Shown here piece after piece: positions 18,566 through 26,174 of a stretch of 64,000 nt of DNA; positions within the stretch are counted from its first letter, which is position 1; each line of letters starts with the position of its first letter. Location: positions 133,902 to 197,901 of the forward strand of contig JAIXQG010000001.1 of NCBI GenBank assembly GCA_027485835.1, in the 5' to 3' direction. This DNA is from Alphaproteobacteria bacterium. GTDB taxonomy: Bacteria; Pseudomonadota; Alphaproteobacteria; UBA2136; UBA6156. The position numbers and the translations under genes were made by a program. The notes beneath the pieces are model-generated. The model did not search any database. It had not been told where the DNA came from and saw only the letters and a list, made by a program, of their open reading frames with translations.

Positions 18566-18868
18566 GTGCCTAAAGTGGTTATCCATTATAAAGGACAGCG
18601 CCATGAAGCGAACGTGCCCACCGGCATGAGCGTATTGATTGGCGCTACCATGTGCGGGTTGGAAGAACTGGGATTTGGTGATTGTGGCGGCAATTTAGTG
18701 TGTGCCACCTGCCACGTGCGCGTAAACAGTGGTACATTCCCTGCCATGAAATACGATGAACAGCTTGTGCTGGACACCTTGCCGCAGATTTACGCCAACA
18801 GCCGGATGGCCTGCCAGTTGCGTGTGAGCGAGGATTGCGACGTGGAGTGGATGGGAGCTAGAGGCTAA
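18566..18868 (+). CDS. 2Fe-2S ferredoxin, adrenodoxin type
   Basis: 100-aa electron carrier. Four cluster cysteines lie in the adrenodoxin pattern C-x5-C-x2-C (DCGGNLVCATCHV) plus a distal Cys in RMACQL. The start is taken as GTG 18566 (MPKVVIHY), with CGGAG about nine bases upstream; earlier in-frame GTG and TTG codons exist. The next gene starts at the base after its stop codon (TAA-ATG), so the two are translationally coupled. Such ferredoxins usually serve Fe-S assembly or a monooxygenase; neither partner is nearby. Confidence 0.9.
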   Translation: MPKVVIHYKGQRHEANVPTGMSVLIGATMCGLEELGFGDCGGNLVCATCHVRVNSGTFPAMKYDEQLVLDTLPQIYANSRMACQLRVSEDCDVEWMGARG

Positions 18869-20425
18869 ATGACCAACCTACCCGCCAGCATTGCCAGCCA
18901 GCAAGCCGCCCTGCGCGGCCTGTTGAAGGTGGGGGTGGGGTGCAGCCTGTTCAACCAGCTTGGGCTTGGCCGGTTAGGTAGCTTTAAGGACTTTGATATT
19001 TTGTATCAAGGCTTTTGCCGTGCCGTGCCGGTGCAGGGCCCGCGCGTGTTTATGGATAGCCTTGCCAAAATGCTGCCGCAGCAGGGTTTGGCGCCGCTAC
19101 AAGTTTTGCAAAGCCCGAATTTGGTGAGCAAGGGTAAGCCGCTGGCGGCGACGCTTTACCGTGGCACGACGTTGCCGGTAGGCCATGGCGCGCTACGCGA
19201 CCACTTGGCCGTGGAAGAGTTGCAGCGCAAGCGTTTGCTGCAGCAAGGCGTGCACGTGAAGGGGAGCTTTTTTTACCTGTTTGAGCAGGAAGCCAGCAAG
19301 CTGGATGCCACTGTAGGGCAGCCTTTACCGGTGCCACTGCGGGGCTGGCATGAGCTGGTGGAGATGGAAGGCGCTAAGGCTTCGTTTCTACCGTGGAAGA
19401 AGCGCGATGCGTTGCCGCCTTATTCCGCTTTGCCGCGCGGAGGCAGCCGCTGGCAGTGGTTTAATGCCATGCAGGACGTGCTGAAGGCGAATGGTAAAGA
19501 CGTGGACGTGTTGGTGAGTAACCCGCGTACGCTGATTGACTTTTGCCTGTACGTTAGCCAGCAGAGCGGCCGTTTTGTGGCGCTGCGCGAGCTGGTGCCG
19601 AACCTGAAAGTGTTGGCGCTGAACCATTATGACCTTGGTTTGCAGCGTACCGAGCTGGGTTACCTGTTGCACGGATTGCCGCAAGTGCGCTGGACGCAGT
19701 GGCTTTACCAGCCGACCGGCATTCAGGCATGGCAGGACGATGTGAATATCCGTCAGCGGTTGACCCTGCAAACCAATGGCCAGATGTTTTACGAGTTTGT
19801 GCCGGTGGAGGATATTGATGCTGAGGGGCGTTTTGCGCGGAGTTATCGGCGTTTTTATGCGGGGCAGGTTGAGGCCGGGCATGAGTATTGCTTGGTGGTG
19901 AGCAGTTTTTCCGGCTTGTTGGGGGTTTCTACCGGCATGGTGGTGCGGGTGATGAACACTGAGCCGTTGCAGATTGTGGCTAAGGGGCCGGTGGTGAAGC
20001 TGAATGGCCTTGGCGAAGGTTTGCGTGAAGAGGCTTTGCTGGAGTCGCTTTCCAATATCAATAGCGCCTTGAACGGGCAGGGCGTGTTTGTGCGCGATGC
20101 GCTGATGGGGCACGTGATTGCCGAGCGTCAGCCGTATTGGGTGCTGGAAGTGAGCCGCCCGCTGGCCGAGTTGCCCGGGCCGGTGATGGATAGCATTGCC
20201 AAGCGCTTGCATTCCGAGCTGGATTTACGTTCCGCAGGGTACCGCAGTGCTTATCGGGCGGCGGCGTTCCGGCCTCCGCAGGTGCATTTTGTGCCGATGG
20301 GAACGTTTGCGGCGGCGTTTACGACCAGCCCCGATTTCAGCCAGTTTGACCATTCGGCCGATGCGGCGTTGTGTAAGCGGGTATTGGCTGCGGCGTGGGA
20401 GTCGCAGATGTTTGAGGCAGTTTAG
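18869..20425 (+). CDS. GH3-like acyl-adenylate (ANL) superfamily protein
   Basis: 518-aa protein resembling the GH3 auxin-responsive-promoter family, which adenylates carboxylic acids and often conjugates them to amines or amino acids. The best match is the central FYEFVPVEDI ... GHEYCLVVSSFSGLLGVSTG region followed by VVRVMNTEPLQIVAKGP, equivalent to the GH3 segment where a glycine-rich stretch precedes the hinge. The N-terminal ATP-binding motifs are degenerate, so activity is uncertain. It is fused in operon to the ferredoxin gene with zero spacing. Substrate unknown. Confidence 0.6.
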   Translation: MTNLPASIASQQAALRGLLKVGVGCSLFNQLGLGRLGSFKDFDILYQGFCRAVPVQGPRVFMDSLAKMLPQQGLAPLQVLQSPNLVSKGKPLAATLYRGTTLPVGHGALRDHLAVEELQRKRLLQQGVHVKGSFFYLFEQEASKLDATVGQPLPVPLRGWHELVEMEGAKASFLPWKKRDALPPYSALPRGGSRWQWFNAMQDVLKANGKDVDVLVSNPRTLIDFCLYVSQQSGRFVALRELVPNLKVLALNHYDLGLQRTELGYLLHGLPQVRWTQWLYQPTGIQAWQDDVNIRQRLTLQTNGQMFYEFVPVEDIDAEGRFARSYRRFYAGQVEAGHEYCLVVSSFSGLLGVSTGMVVRVMNTEPLQIVAKGPVVKLNGLGEGLREEALLESLSNINSALNGQGVFVRDALMGHVIAERQPYWVLEVSRPLAELPGPVMDSIAKRLHSELDLRSAGYRSAYRAAAFRPPQVHFVPMGTFAAAFTTSPDFSQFDHSADAALCKRVLAAAWESQMFEAV

Positions 20426-20452
20426 GTTCGTGGCTTAATCACCGAACTCTAT

Positions 20453-20562
20453 CTGAGCGGGGTGCTTTTTGTGTTTTGAACGCATCCTGCGCTCCGCATG
20501 TACTCTTTTGTACATTTACGGTGCTCGGTTACGCCCAAAACACAAAAATCCCTCCCGCTCAG
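20453..20562. repeat. 110-bp imperfect inverted repeat, RPE/REP-like
   Basis: Nested palindrome after the GH3-like gene. The outer arms are CTGAGCGGG (20453-20461) and CCCGCTCAG (20554-20562), the middle arms TTTTTGTGTTTTG (20466-20478) and CAAAACACAAAAA (20536-20548), and the inner hairpin ATGTAC-TCTTTT-GTACAT (20498-20515). It encodes no convincing protein. It could be a REP/MITE-like element or a large mRNA-protecting structure. No second copy was noticed in the window. Confidence 0.65.
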
Positions 20563-20574
20563 CGAGTTCCTGGG

Positions 20575-20611
20575 CCGAGACGGCCACAGTCTTGTGGCTG
20601 TCGGATTTTTT
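20575..20611 (+). terminator. Intrinsic terminator after the inverted repeat
   Basis: CCGA...GCCACA-GTCT-TGTGGC...TCGG followed by six Ts (20606-20611). It is probably the transcript end for the ferredoxin/GH3 operon. The rest of the gap to 20849 shows nothing else I can name. Confidence 0.7.
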
Positions 20612-20849
20612 GAGGGGGGTTGTTGGACGTTTCGAAAAAAGTTTGGCGCGTGTAAGGTTGTGCGCACTTTGTAAGCTGTTGGTGGGATTGGGTGTTAGGG
20701 CCGTTTGTGGCGTATTTGCATAAATCTGTTGTGGAGATAACGCATGGACGGATGAGGTTAGGGGAGTACACTGACTTTACAGCTTGCCGTGCTGAACCAC
20801 CCCGCAAGGAGAGTGTTTTCCGAAGGGGACCAACCAAAGGAGTAAGCCA

Positions 20850-21071
20850 ATGGCGCACGTACGTACAACGCATCAGAACCACCCGATTCCGGACGAACTG
20901 ATGGGAGATAAGGCCCTAAACCGTTTGCTGGCACGCCATGCCGCACTGGAAGGGGAACTGGCCGACATGACCGCAGGACCGCTGGTGGATTGGGATGGCG
21001 TTAAGCTTGTGAAACGCCAGAAACTCAGCATTGCTGAACAGATTGAAGCCGTAAAACGGCAGCTGCAATAG
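20850..21071 (+). CDS. DUF465 (YdcH-like) protein
   Basis: 73-aa coiled-coil protein of the DUF465/YdcH type. The family pattern is the pair of helices LNRLLARHAALEGELADM and VKLVKRQKLSIAEQIEAVK, separated by a short acidic turn. The role is unknown; members are small, conserved and often abundant. ATG 20850 follows AAAGGAGTAAGCC. It is monocistronic, with the terminator at 21095-21119. Confidence 0.8.
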   Translation: MAHVRTTHQNHPIPDELMGDKALNRLLARHAALEGELADMTAGPLVDWDGVKLVKRQKLSIAEQIEAVKRQLQ

Positions 21072-21094
21072 AGCTTGCAGAGACTTGCATCGGG

Positions 21095-21119
21095 AGCGGG
21101 CGCAAACGCCCGCTTTTTT
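21095..21119 (+). terminator. Intrinsic terminator of the DUF465 gene
   Basis: AGCGGGCG / CGCCCGCT perfect 8-bp stem with a CAAA loop, followed by a T-run. Confidence 0.9.
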
Positions 21120-21212
21120 AGCGCTTTTGTAGGTGCATCCATTGCGGAATGCTACGCTTTGGCATAGGTTTTGGCGTGTTTATGGACTTTTGATGTAAAG
21201 GGGAGAGCGAGC

Positions 21213-22532
21213 ATGAATTCAGCTTCGCACAGTTACGTGATTACCGGCGGTAGCCCGATTGTCGGTGAGATTACCTGTTATGGCGCCAAAAATTTTGCCA
21301 CTAAGGCGATGGTCGCGGCGTGTTTGGGCAGTTCTCCGACCATTTTGAGCAATGTGCCGCCGATTGGCGACGTGGACATTACTCTTGGGCTTTTGAAAAG
21401 CGTAGGTGCCACCGTGGAGTGGCGTGACGAAAAAACGCTGTTTATTGACCCCACTACCATTACCAACCACCGCGTGACCACGCCGGACAGCCGCAGCAAC
21501 CGTATTCCGATTTTGATGCTGCCGGTATTGCTGCACCGCTTTGGGAAGGCGGAGATTCCGCGTCTGGATGGCTGCGATATTGGTAAGCGCGCGGTGGACT
21601 TCCATGAAGCTGCTGTGGAAAACTTTGGCGGCGAAATTGAAGTGGACCGTGAGCACCTTGCCGCGACCACCAAGAAGAAGCTGAAGGGCACGCAGTTCAA
21701 GCTGAATTACCCGAGTGTGGGGGCGACCGAAACCTGCCTGTTTTTGGCTGTTTTGGCGCGCGGGACAAGTGTGATTCAGAATGCTGCGATTGAGCCGGAA
21801 ATTTTGGGCCTGATTACCATGCTGCGCGGTATGGGCGCGGTGATCTTTTTAGGGCCGAACCGAGAGATTCGGGTAGAAGGGGTGGAAACCTTGACCGGTA
21901 CCCGTATGGAATGCTTAGGTGACCGTATTGAAGCCGCGAGCTGGGCCAGCCTTGCCTGTGCCACTGACGGTAACATTACCCTGCATGGCATTATGCCCGA
22001 TACCTTTAACAACTTTTTGGCCTACTACCGTAAAGTGGGTGGTGGGTTTGAGCTGGTAGGGCCACAGAGCATCCGGTTCTTCCGTGCCGGTACGCTCAAG
22101 CCGATTATGTTGGAGACGGATGTTTACCCCGGATTCTCGACAGACTGGCAGCAGCCGTTTGCGACGCTGTTGACACAGGCAGAGGGGATTAGCGTGATCC
22201 ATGAGACCGTGTACGACGACCGTTTGGGATATACGCAGGCGTTGAACCGGATGGGCGCTAAAATTCAGCTTTCTACCGAGTGTTTGGGCCAGCCGTGCCG
22301 GTTCCAGCACAAGGGCCACGTGCACAGTGCGCTGATTATGGGTGCCACACCCTTACAGGCGCTGGCCGACCCGCTGGAAGTGCCCGACCTGCGTGGTGGC
22401 CTAGCGTATGTGATTGCGGCTGCTATGGCCGAAGGCACCACCACGCTGACGCATATTGAGCGGATTGAGCGTGGATATGGCGATATATCCAAGCGACTGG
22501 AAAACATGAGCTTTGATATTATCAAAAAGTAA
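21213..22532 (+). CDS. murA: UDP-N-acetylglucosamine 1-carboxyvinyltransferase (MurA-like)
   Basis: 439-aa EPSP-synthase-fold enzyme adding enolpyruvate from PEP to UDP-GlcNAc, the first committed step of peptidoglycan synthesis. Key positions are conserved: GAKNFATKAM (substrate Lys-Asn), the loop DGCDIGKR carrying the PEP-reactive and fosfomycin-target Cys, VGATETCLFL, YPGFSTDWQQPF (catalytic Asp) and DLRGGLAYV (Arg). The sequence is rather divergent from the common MurA form (CYGAKN instead of SGAKN), so it may be a second MurA paralogue. ATG 21213 follows AGGGGAGAG; an in-frame start at 21171 is less likely. Confidence 0.88.
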   Translation: MNSASHSYVITGGSPIVGEITCYGAKNFATKAMVAACLGSSPTILSNVPPIGDVDITLGLLKSVGATVEWRDEKTLFIDPTTITNHRVTTPDSRSNRIPILMLPVLLHRFGKAEIPRLDGCDIGKRAVDFHEAAVENFGGEIEVDREHLAATTKKKLKGTQFKLNYPSVGATETCLFLAVLARGTSVIQNAAIEPEILGLITMLRGMGAVIFLGPNREIRVEGVETLTGTRMECLGDRIEAASWASLACATDGNITLHGIMPDTFNNFLAYYRKVGGGFELVGPQSIRFFRAGTLKPIMLETDVYPGFSTDWQQPFATLLTQAEGISVIHETVYDDRLGYTQALNRMGAKIQLSTECLGQPCRFQHKGHVHSALIMGATPLQALADPLEVPDLRGGLAYVIAAAMAEGTTTLTHIERIERGYGDISKRLENMSFDIIKK

Positions 22533-22548
22533 AGCTTCTGGAGGAGAC

Positions 22549-22577
22549 AAAAAACCGGCTGTGGAAGCCGGTTTTTT
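22549..22577. terminator. Bidirectional-type terminator after murA
   Basis: AAAAAACCGGCT / AGCCGGTTTTTT with a GTGGA loop, 17 bp past the murA stop. The following 22578-22844 holds no gene I can support. Confidence 0.9.
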
Positions 22578-22844
22578 GTTGTTTAACAGTATGATGCGGC
22601 GGTTAAGTGCATATGATGTCGGTCAACATATTGATTATTGTTGTGGAAAGAACGCAGGGGGTCATTCTATATGATTGATACGTATACGGATGCTTGTCAG
22701 ACAGCTTTGTTAACGCTAGTATAAGAATAGGCCAGGATGGCAAAGGGCTGTTTCGTGAAAGTCAGCATCTCACCGTGGAAAGTGGGAGTTGAAAAGGGGA
22801 GACCCAGCACGGAACAGAAATGAGAGAGTCAGGACGACAAGGAT

Positions 22845-23339
22845 ATGGATATTAGGGTATTAAGCCAGATTAGCGGGGGTGCTGCCTCGGCTTCGGCTGT
22901 GAGTGTGCCCGCGGATTCTCGGGCGACAATTCGTGATATTGCGGCGAGCACTCGCCTGAGTGATGGGCAAAAGACCAATTTGATTGCGGCTGTGGCGGCG
23001 GCGGATTCCGGTATTTCCGACCGTGGCGTCGCGTTGGAACGTGCCCAGATGTTGGGGCTGTATTTGCGGAACTCCGGCAATGATGGTTTTCCGCGCTGGA
23101 CGATGATGACCGCGTTACGTGCCTATGGCATGAACCTGACCGAGGAAGCTGCGGCGCCTGCGGCAGTGAATCAGGCCCTGCAAGCGGCGGCGGCCACTGC
23201 AGATGTAAGTGTTGAAACCGCGGTAGCGGTAGCCCGCACCATGGCGCCCGTGCCAGTGGCACCCAAGCCGGTTGTAAAAGCCGATGCGCCTGCGCCCGCG
23301 CCTGAAGGTGGTGTGGGACGCATAGAAAAGCTTGCCTAA
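22845..23339 (+). CDS. Hypothetical Ala/Val/Pro-rich protein
   Basis: 164 aa, family not recognised. The N-terminal 20 residues are Ser/Ala-rich, the middle is helical and polar (RATIRDIAASTRLSDGQKTN, then a segment with GNDGFPRWTMMTALRAYGMN), and the C-terminal third is an Ala/Pro/Val low-complexity tail ending GGVGRIEKLA. There is no signal peptide or membrane helix. It shares only its first five residues (MDIRV) with the small ORF at 15561-15797. The start ATG 22845 has ACAAGGA very close upstream. Confidence 0.65.
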   Translation: MDIRVLSQISGGAASASAVSVPADSRATIRDIAASTRLSDGQKTNLIAAVAAADSGISDRGVALERAQMLGLYLRNSGNDGFPRWTMMTALRAYGMNLTEEAAAPAAVNQALQAAAATADVSVETAVAVARTMAPVPVAPKPVVKADAPAPAPEGGVGRIEKLA

Positions 23340-23372
23340 CAGGCGGTTGCTGCGCTTGTAAGCGGAGATATG

Positions 23373-23391
23373 GCCGAGAGCGGCTTTTTTT
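23373..23391 (+). terminator. Possible weak terminator
   Basis: Short GCCG-AGAG-CGGC stem followed by seven Ts, 34 bp past the preceding stop codon. Only four base pairs are certain. Confidence 0.4.
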
Positions 23392-23446
23392 GTTTCTTTC
23401 TGGTAAATAGCACGCCAGAATGGACTTATTAAAGGGAGAGAACGTC

Positions 23447-23500
23447 ATGGTGAAATTTGGCGGACAAGCCCCGATGTGGGCGATTGGTGAAAGCCACTAA
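23447..23500 (+). CDS. 17-aa leader-peptide-like ORF upstream of glyA
   Basis: Tiny ORF (MVKFGGQAPMWAIGESH) with a strong Shine-Dalgarno sequence AAAGGGAGAG just upstream, ending 51 bp before the glyA start. It does not carry a run of Ser or Gly codons, so classical attenuation is not obvious. It could be a translated leader or chance. Confidence 0.35.
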   Translation: MVKFGGQAPMWAIGESH

Positions 23501-23551
23501 GGTTTACTTAGTGTGCTTTAACTTATGTGAGATATTTCAGGAGATTTTACG

Positions 23552-24814
23552 ATGCAGAATTTTTTTCAGGATGGCCTTTTAGCCGGTGACCCGTTGGTCC
23601 ATGCCATTACCCAGAAGGAGCTGGGGCGGCAGAACAAGGGGATTGAGCTGATTGCGAGTGAAAATTACACCAGCAAGGCTGTGATGGACGCCCAAGGAAA
23701 TGTTATGACCAACAAGTATGCCGAAGGTTACCCCGGCAAGCGGTATTACGGTGGTTGCTGGGCGGTGGATGAGGTGGAAACCCTTGCGATTGAACGCGCC
23801 AAGCAGTTGTTTAAGTGTGAGTATGTGAATGTACAGCCGCACAGTGGTAGCCAAGCTAACCAAGCCGTGTTTTTGGCGCTTTTGCAGCCCGGTGATACGC
23901 TGCTGGGCCTGCGCCTTGACCAAGGTGGGCACCTGACCCACGGCAGCCCCGTGAACATGAGCGGCAAGTGGTTCCATGCCGAGTTTTATGGCCTGCTGCC
24001 CGATGGCGAAACCATTGACTATGAAGGCCTTGCCGCTAAAGCCCGTGAACTGAAGCCGAAGATGATTACGGCGGGGGCGAGTGCGTATCCGCGTGTGATT
24101 GATTTCAAGCGGATGTCGGATATCGCTAAGGAAGTAGGGGCCTACTTTATGGCGGATATTGCCCACATTGCCGGTTTGGTGGCGACGGGTGCCCACCCCA
24201 GCCCGTTGCCGTTTGCCGATGTGGTGACGACAACCACGCACAAAACTTTGCGTGGCCCGCGTGGCGGCATGATTATGACGAATAACCCCGAGCTGGGTAA
24301 GAAGTTTAACAGTGCGGTCTTCCCCGGTTTGCAAGGCGGCCCGTTGATGCACGTGATTGCCGGTAAGGCCGTGGCCTTTGGTGAGGCGCTGCGCGACGAC
24401 TTTAAGGGTTATATTGCCAATGTGGTGACCAACTGCGCCGTTATGGGTGATGAGCTGACCAAAGCCGGTTTGCGGCTGGTGAGCGGTGGTACTGATAACC
24501 ACCTGCTGTTGGTGGACCTGCGTGCTTACGGCTTGACCGGCGATGTGGCCGAGAAGGTGTTGGAAGAAGCGGGGTTGACCTGCAACAAGAATATGATCCC
24601 CTACGACGACCAGCCTCCGGCGAAGACGTCGGGCATTCGGTTAGGCAGTGCTGCAGGTACGACCCGTGGTTTTAGTGAGGCCGATTTCCGCCAAATTGGC
24701 AAATGGATTGCCGAGGTATTGGCGGCCGAGCGTGATGGCACGGCGGCGGACACCGTGGTGAAAGTGCGGGGTGAGGTTGAAGCGCTGTGTGCGAAATATC
24801 CGATTTATAGTTAG
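23552..24814 (+). CDS. glyA: Serine hydroxymethyltransferase
   Basis: 420-aa PLP enzyme interconverting serine and glycine with tetrahydrofolate, the main source of one-carbon units. The PLP-lysine motif [15 protein letters not shown] is intact, as are the N-terminal ELIASENY and the PHSGSQAN stretch. Full family length. ATG 23552 has CAGGAG upstream. It is monocistronic, with the terminator at 24829-24855. One-carbon units made here would also feed the ThyX-type enzyme at 46-47 kb. Confidence 0.98.
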   Translation: MQNFFQDGLLAGDPLVHAITQKELGRQNKGIELIASENYTSKAVMDAQGNVMTNKYAEGYPGKRYYGGCWAVDEVETLAIERAKQLFKCEYVNVQPHSGSQANQAVFLALLQPGDTLLGLRLDQGGHLTHGSPVNMSGKWFHAEFYGLLPDGETIDYEGLAAKARELKPKMITAGASAYPRVIDFKRMSDIAKEVGAYFMADIAHIAGLVATGAHPSPLPFADVVTTTTHKTLRGPRGGMIMTNNPELGKKFNSAVFPGLQGGPLMHVIAGKAVAFGEALRDDFKGYIANVVTNCAVMGDELTKAGLRLVSGGTDNHLLLVDLRAYGLTGDVAEKVLEEAGLTCNKNMIPYDDQPPAKTSGIRLGSAAGTTRGFSEADFRQIGKWIAEVLAAERDGTAADTVVKVRGEVEALCAKYPIYS

Positions 24815-24828
24815 GTTGGATAGTAAAG

Positions 24829-24855
24829 AAGCCCGGCGAAATGCCGGGCTTTTTT
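24829..24855. terminator. Terminator between glyA and a convergent ORF
   Basis: AAGCCCGGC / GCCGGGCTT stem followed by TTTTT on the + strand. It can also serve the - strand gene ending at 24871. Confidence 0.9.
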
Positions 24856-24870
24856 GCCTTGGAGAAGGAC

Positions 24871-25407
24871 TTATTTGTATTCGAAGGTCAGCATCTCCGG
24901 CGTGATGTCGGGGAATATTGCGTACTGGGCCTTCACCTCAGCATCGCTTGCATAGATGAGATCGGGGGTACCGCGAACGAATTCGACATCTTCGAATTCC
25001 ATCTTGCCGTAGACCGGAAAATGGTCGTGACCTTTCATGCCCTTGTAGACGAGCCTGCGGTACTTCAGCATACCGCTGACGTTGCCGTTGGCGTCGATGT
25101 GGAGCGTGATGACTGGACGCAGGTGTTCGTCGGTGGCGTCGGACAGCCAGTTTGCCGGTGGGCGATCATCTTCATGCAGAATGCACAGGGACTTGTGCTT
25201 GTTGTACTTGTCCCAGCCGCCACTGCCGTGCTCGGTGTAGTCTTCAGTATTGAAAATCTTGATGTGCTCGGCCGAGAGACCAGCAAGTTGCGGGTTTACC
25301 TCGACGAGGATTTCGATCAGTCGCTCGATACCGAGTGAGACGGCTACCGTATCGGTGATGCGGACGTCGGAGATGGGGACGATGAACTTTTTCGGTTCGC
25401 GTGCCAT
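24871..25407 (-). CDS. Hypothetical protein of the GTARG-box group
   Basis: 178 aa, not recognised. The N-terminal segment (FIVPISDVRITDTVAVSLGI) looks like a strand-helix unit; the rest is polar and mixed, with a His/Asp/Trp-containing middle (NTEDYTEHGSGGWDKYNKH). Probably cytoplasmic. The start at 25407 is supported by AAGGA eight bases upstream. The upstream region carries a GTAGG-N6-GTAAG element (25515-25530) also found before two small membrane-protein genes near 44 kb. Confidence 0.65.
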   Translation of the reverse strand: MAREPKKFIVPISDVRITDTVAVSLGIERLIEILVEVNPQLAGLSAEHIKIFNTEDYTEHGSGGWDKYNKHKSLCILHEDDRPPANWLSDATDEHLRPVITLHIDANGNVSGMLKYRRLVYKGMKGHDHFPVYGKMEFEDVEFVRGTPDLIYASDAEVKAQYAIFPDITPEMLTFEYK

Positions 25408-25514
25408 GGGGAAGGTCCTTTTCGGAAGGTGTTGCGGGTGCGGAATCGCGCGGGGACATTAGGTGAAAAGGTGCGGTGTGTAAATATAGTGTATGCATGT
25501 AGGTGGCGGATTTT

Positions 25515-25530
25515 GTAGGATAATGGTAAG
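25515..25530 (-). promoter_or_regulatory. GTARG-N6-GTAAG element (copy 1)
   Basis: GTAGG-ATAATG-GTAAG on the + strand (CTTAC-N6-CCTAC reading toward the gene), 108 bp upstream of the start at 25407. The two pentamers have an 11-bp period. It matches copies at 44355-44370 and 44796-44811. Confidence 0.45.
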
Positions 25531-25657
25531 AAATTGAAATGTATTCGGTATTTGTTGTTTTTGGTTTTTGTGAGGGAAAACAGTGTTGAGTGTGATGCCT
25601 TGGCTACGGGGGTTGGTTGCGCTTGATAAGAAAGTGATCAGATAGGTGATTTTTTGC

Positions 25658-25685
25658 TTGACAGATTTGTATGCAATGTTATGAA
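25658..25685 (+). promoter_or_regulatory. Probable sigma-70-type promoter of the CsgG-like module
   Basis: TTGACA (25658-25663), a 16-bp spacer, then TATGAA (25680-25685). It lies 124 bp upstream of the first gene and leaves a long structured leader. Confidence 0.5.
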
Positions 25686-25726
25686 GCGGCTTGAATTAAG
25701 TCTTATCTAGCTCACCTGTTCGGCGC

Positions 25727-25787
25727 GCCCCGCGTATTTTGGGGCTGCTGATATCTTTCAACGAGCCGACACATGCCTGTGTTCGGC
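25727..25787 (+). promoter_or_regulatory. Structured 5' leader with two hairpins
   Basis: Hairpin 1 is GCCCC (25727-25731) with GGGGC (25741-25745). Hairpin 2 is GCCGACACA (25765-25773) with TGTGTTCGGC (25778-25787), nine pairs and one bulged T. They sit between the predicted promoter and the ATG at 25809, so they may act on mRNA stability or translation. Confidence 0.45.
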
Positions 25788-25808
25788 GTACCTCGTGGGG
25801 GACCACTC

Positions 25809-26165
25809 ATGAAACTAGTTATTTTGGCGGCTGCTTTGGCCGCTGTTTCGTCTTCGGCTTTGGCTGATGACAGTTGGCGCTCGCCGGGAAAAAGCCTTTA
25901 TGGTGGACCTTCGGGAAATGCCATGTCTCAGGATTTTCAGAATCGCGGCCGGCTCGATGAAGCTTTGCGTGATGGCAAAGCTGGTTATGTCGGCGATACA
26001 ACGATTGTAACCGTGGAAACGGTTGCCGGTGGTTGCATCTCGACCCAGTCGACCAAGGTGGAAGGTGCAACCGACACCGATACCGATTCGAACATCACCT
26101 GCAACAACTCCAACAGTCCTGTGAGCGCCGATACGACTGTCAACATCGGCACTATCAAGAGATAG
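25809..26165 (+). CDS. Secreted protein, possible substrate of the CsgG-like channel
   Basis: 118-aa precursor with a clear Sec signal peptide (KLVILAAALAAVSSSALAD). The mature part is polar, Gly/Asn/Thr/Ser-rich and acidic, with two cysteines (GGCISTQSTK and NITCNN) and a repetitive TDTDTDSN stretch. Its size and composition recall HfaA or curlin-type subunits, but no repeat signature can be proven. ATG 25809 is used since the signal peptide begins there. It sits 10 bp before the CsgG-like gene. Its base composition is atypical for a + strand gene in this window. Confidence 0.75.
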   Translation: MKLVILAAALAAVSSSALADDSWRSPGKSLYGGPSGNAMSQDFQNRGRLDEALRDGKAGYVGDTTIVTVETVAGGCISTQSTKVEGATDTDTDSNITCNNSNSPVSADTTVNIGTIKR

Positions 26166-26174
26166 GAACATGCA

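Noticed and set aside
20449-20667. 72-aa - strand ORF across the inverted repeat
   Set aside because: Lies almost wholly on palindromic non-coding sequence; composition (Cys/Arg/Thr) is not protein-like.
22578-22844. Riboswitch upstream of the 164-aa hypothetical gene
   Set aside because: No riboswitch core that I know could be matched; only unassigned leader sequence.
22845-23339. Homology between the 164-aa protein and the 78-aa ORF at 15561-15797
   Set aside because: Only the first five residues (MDIRV) agree; this is too little to claim a family.
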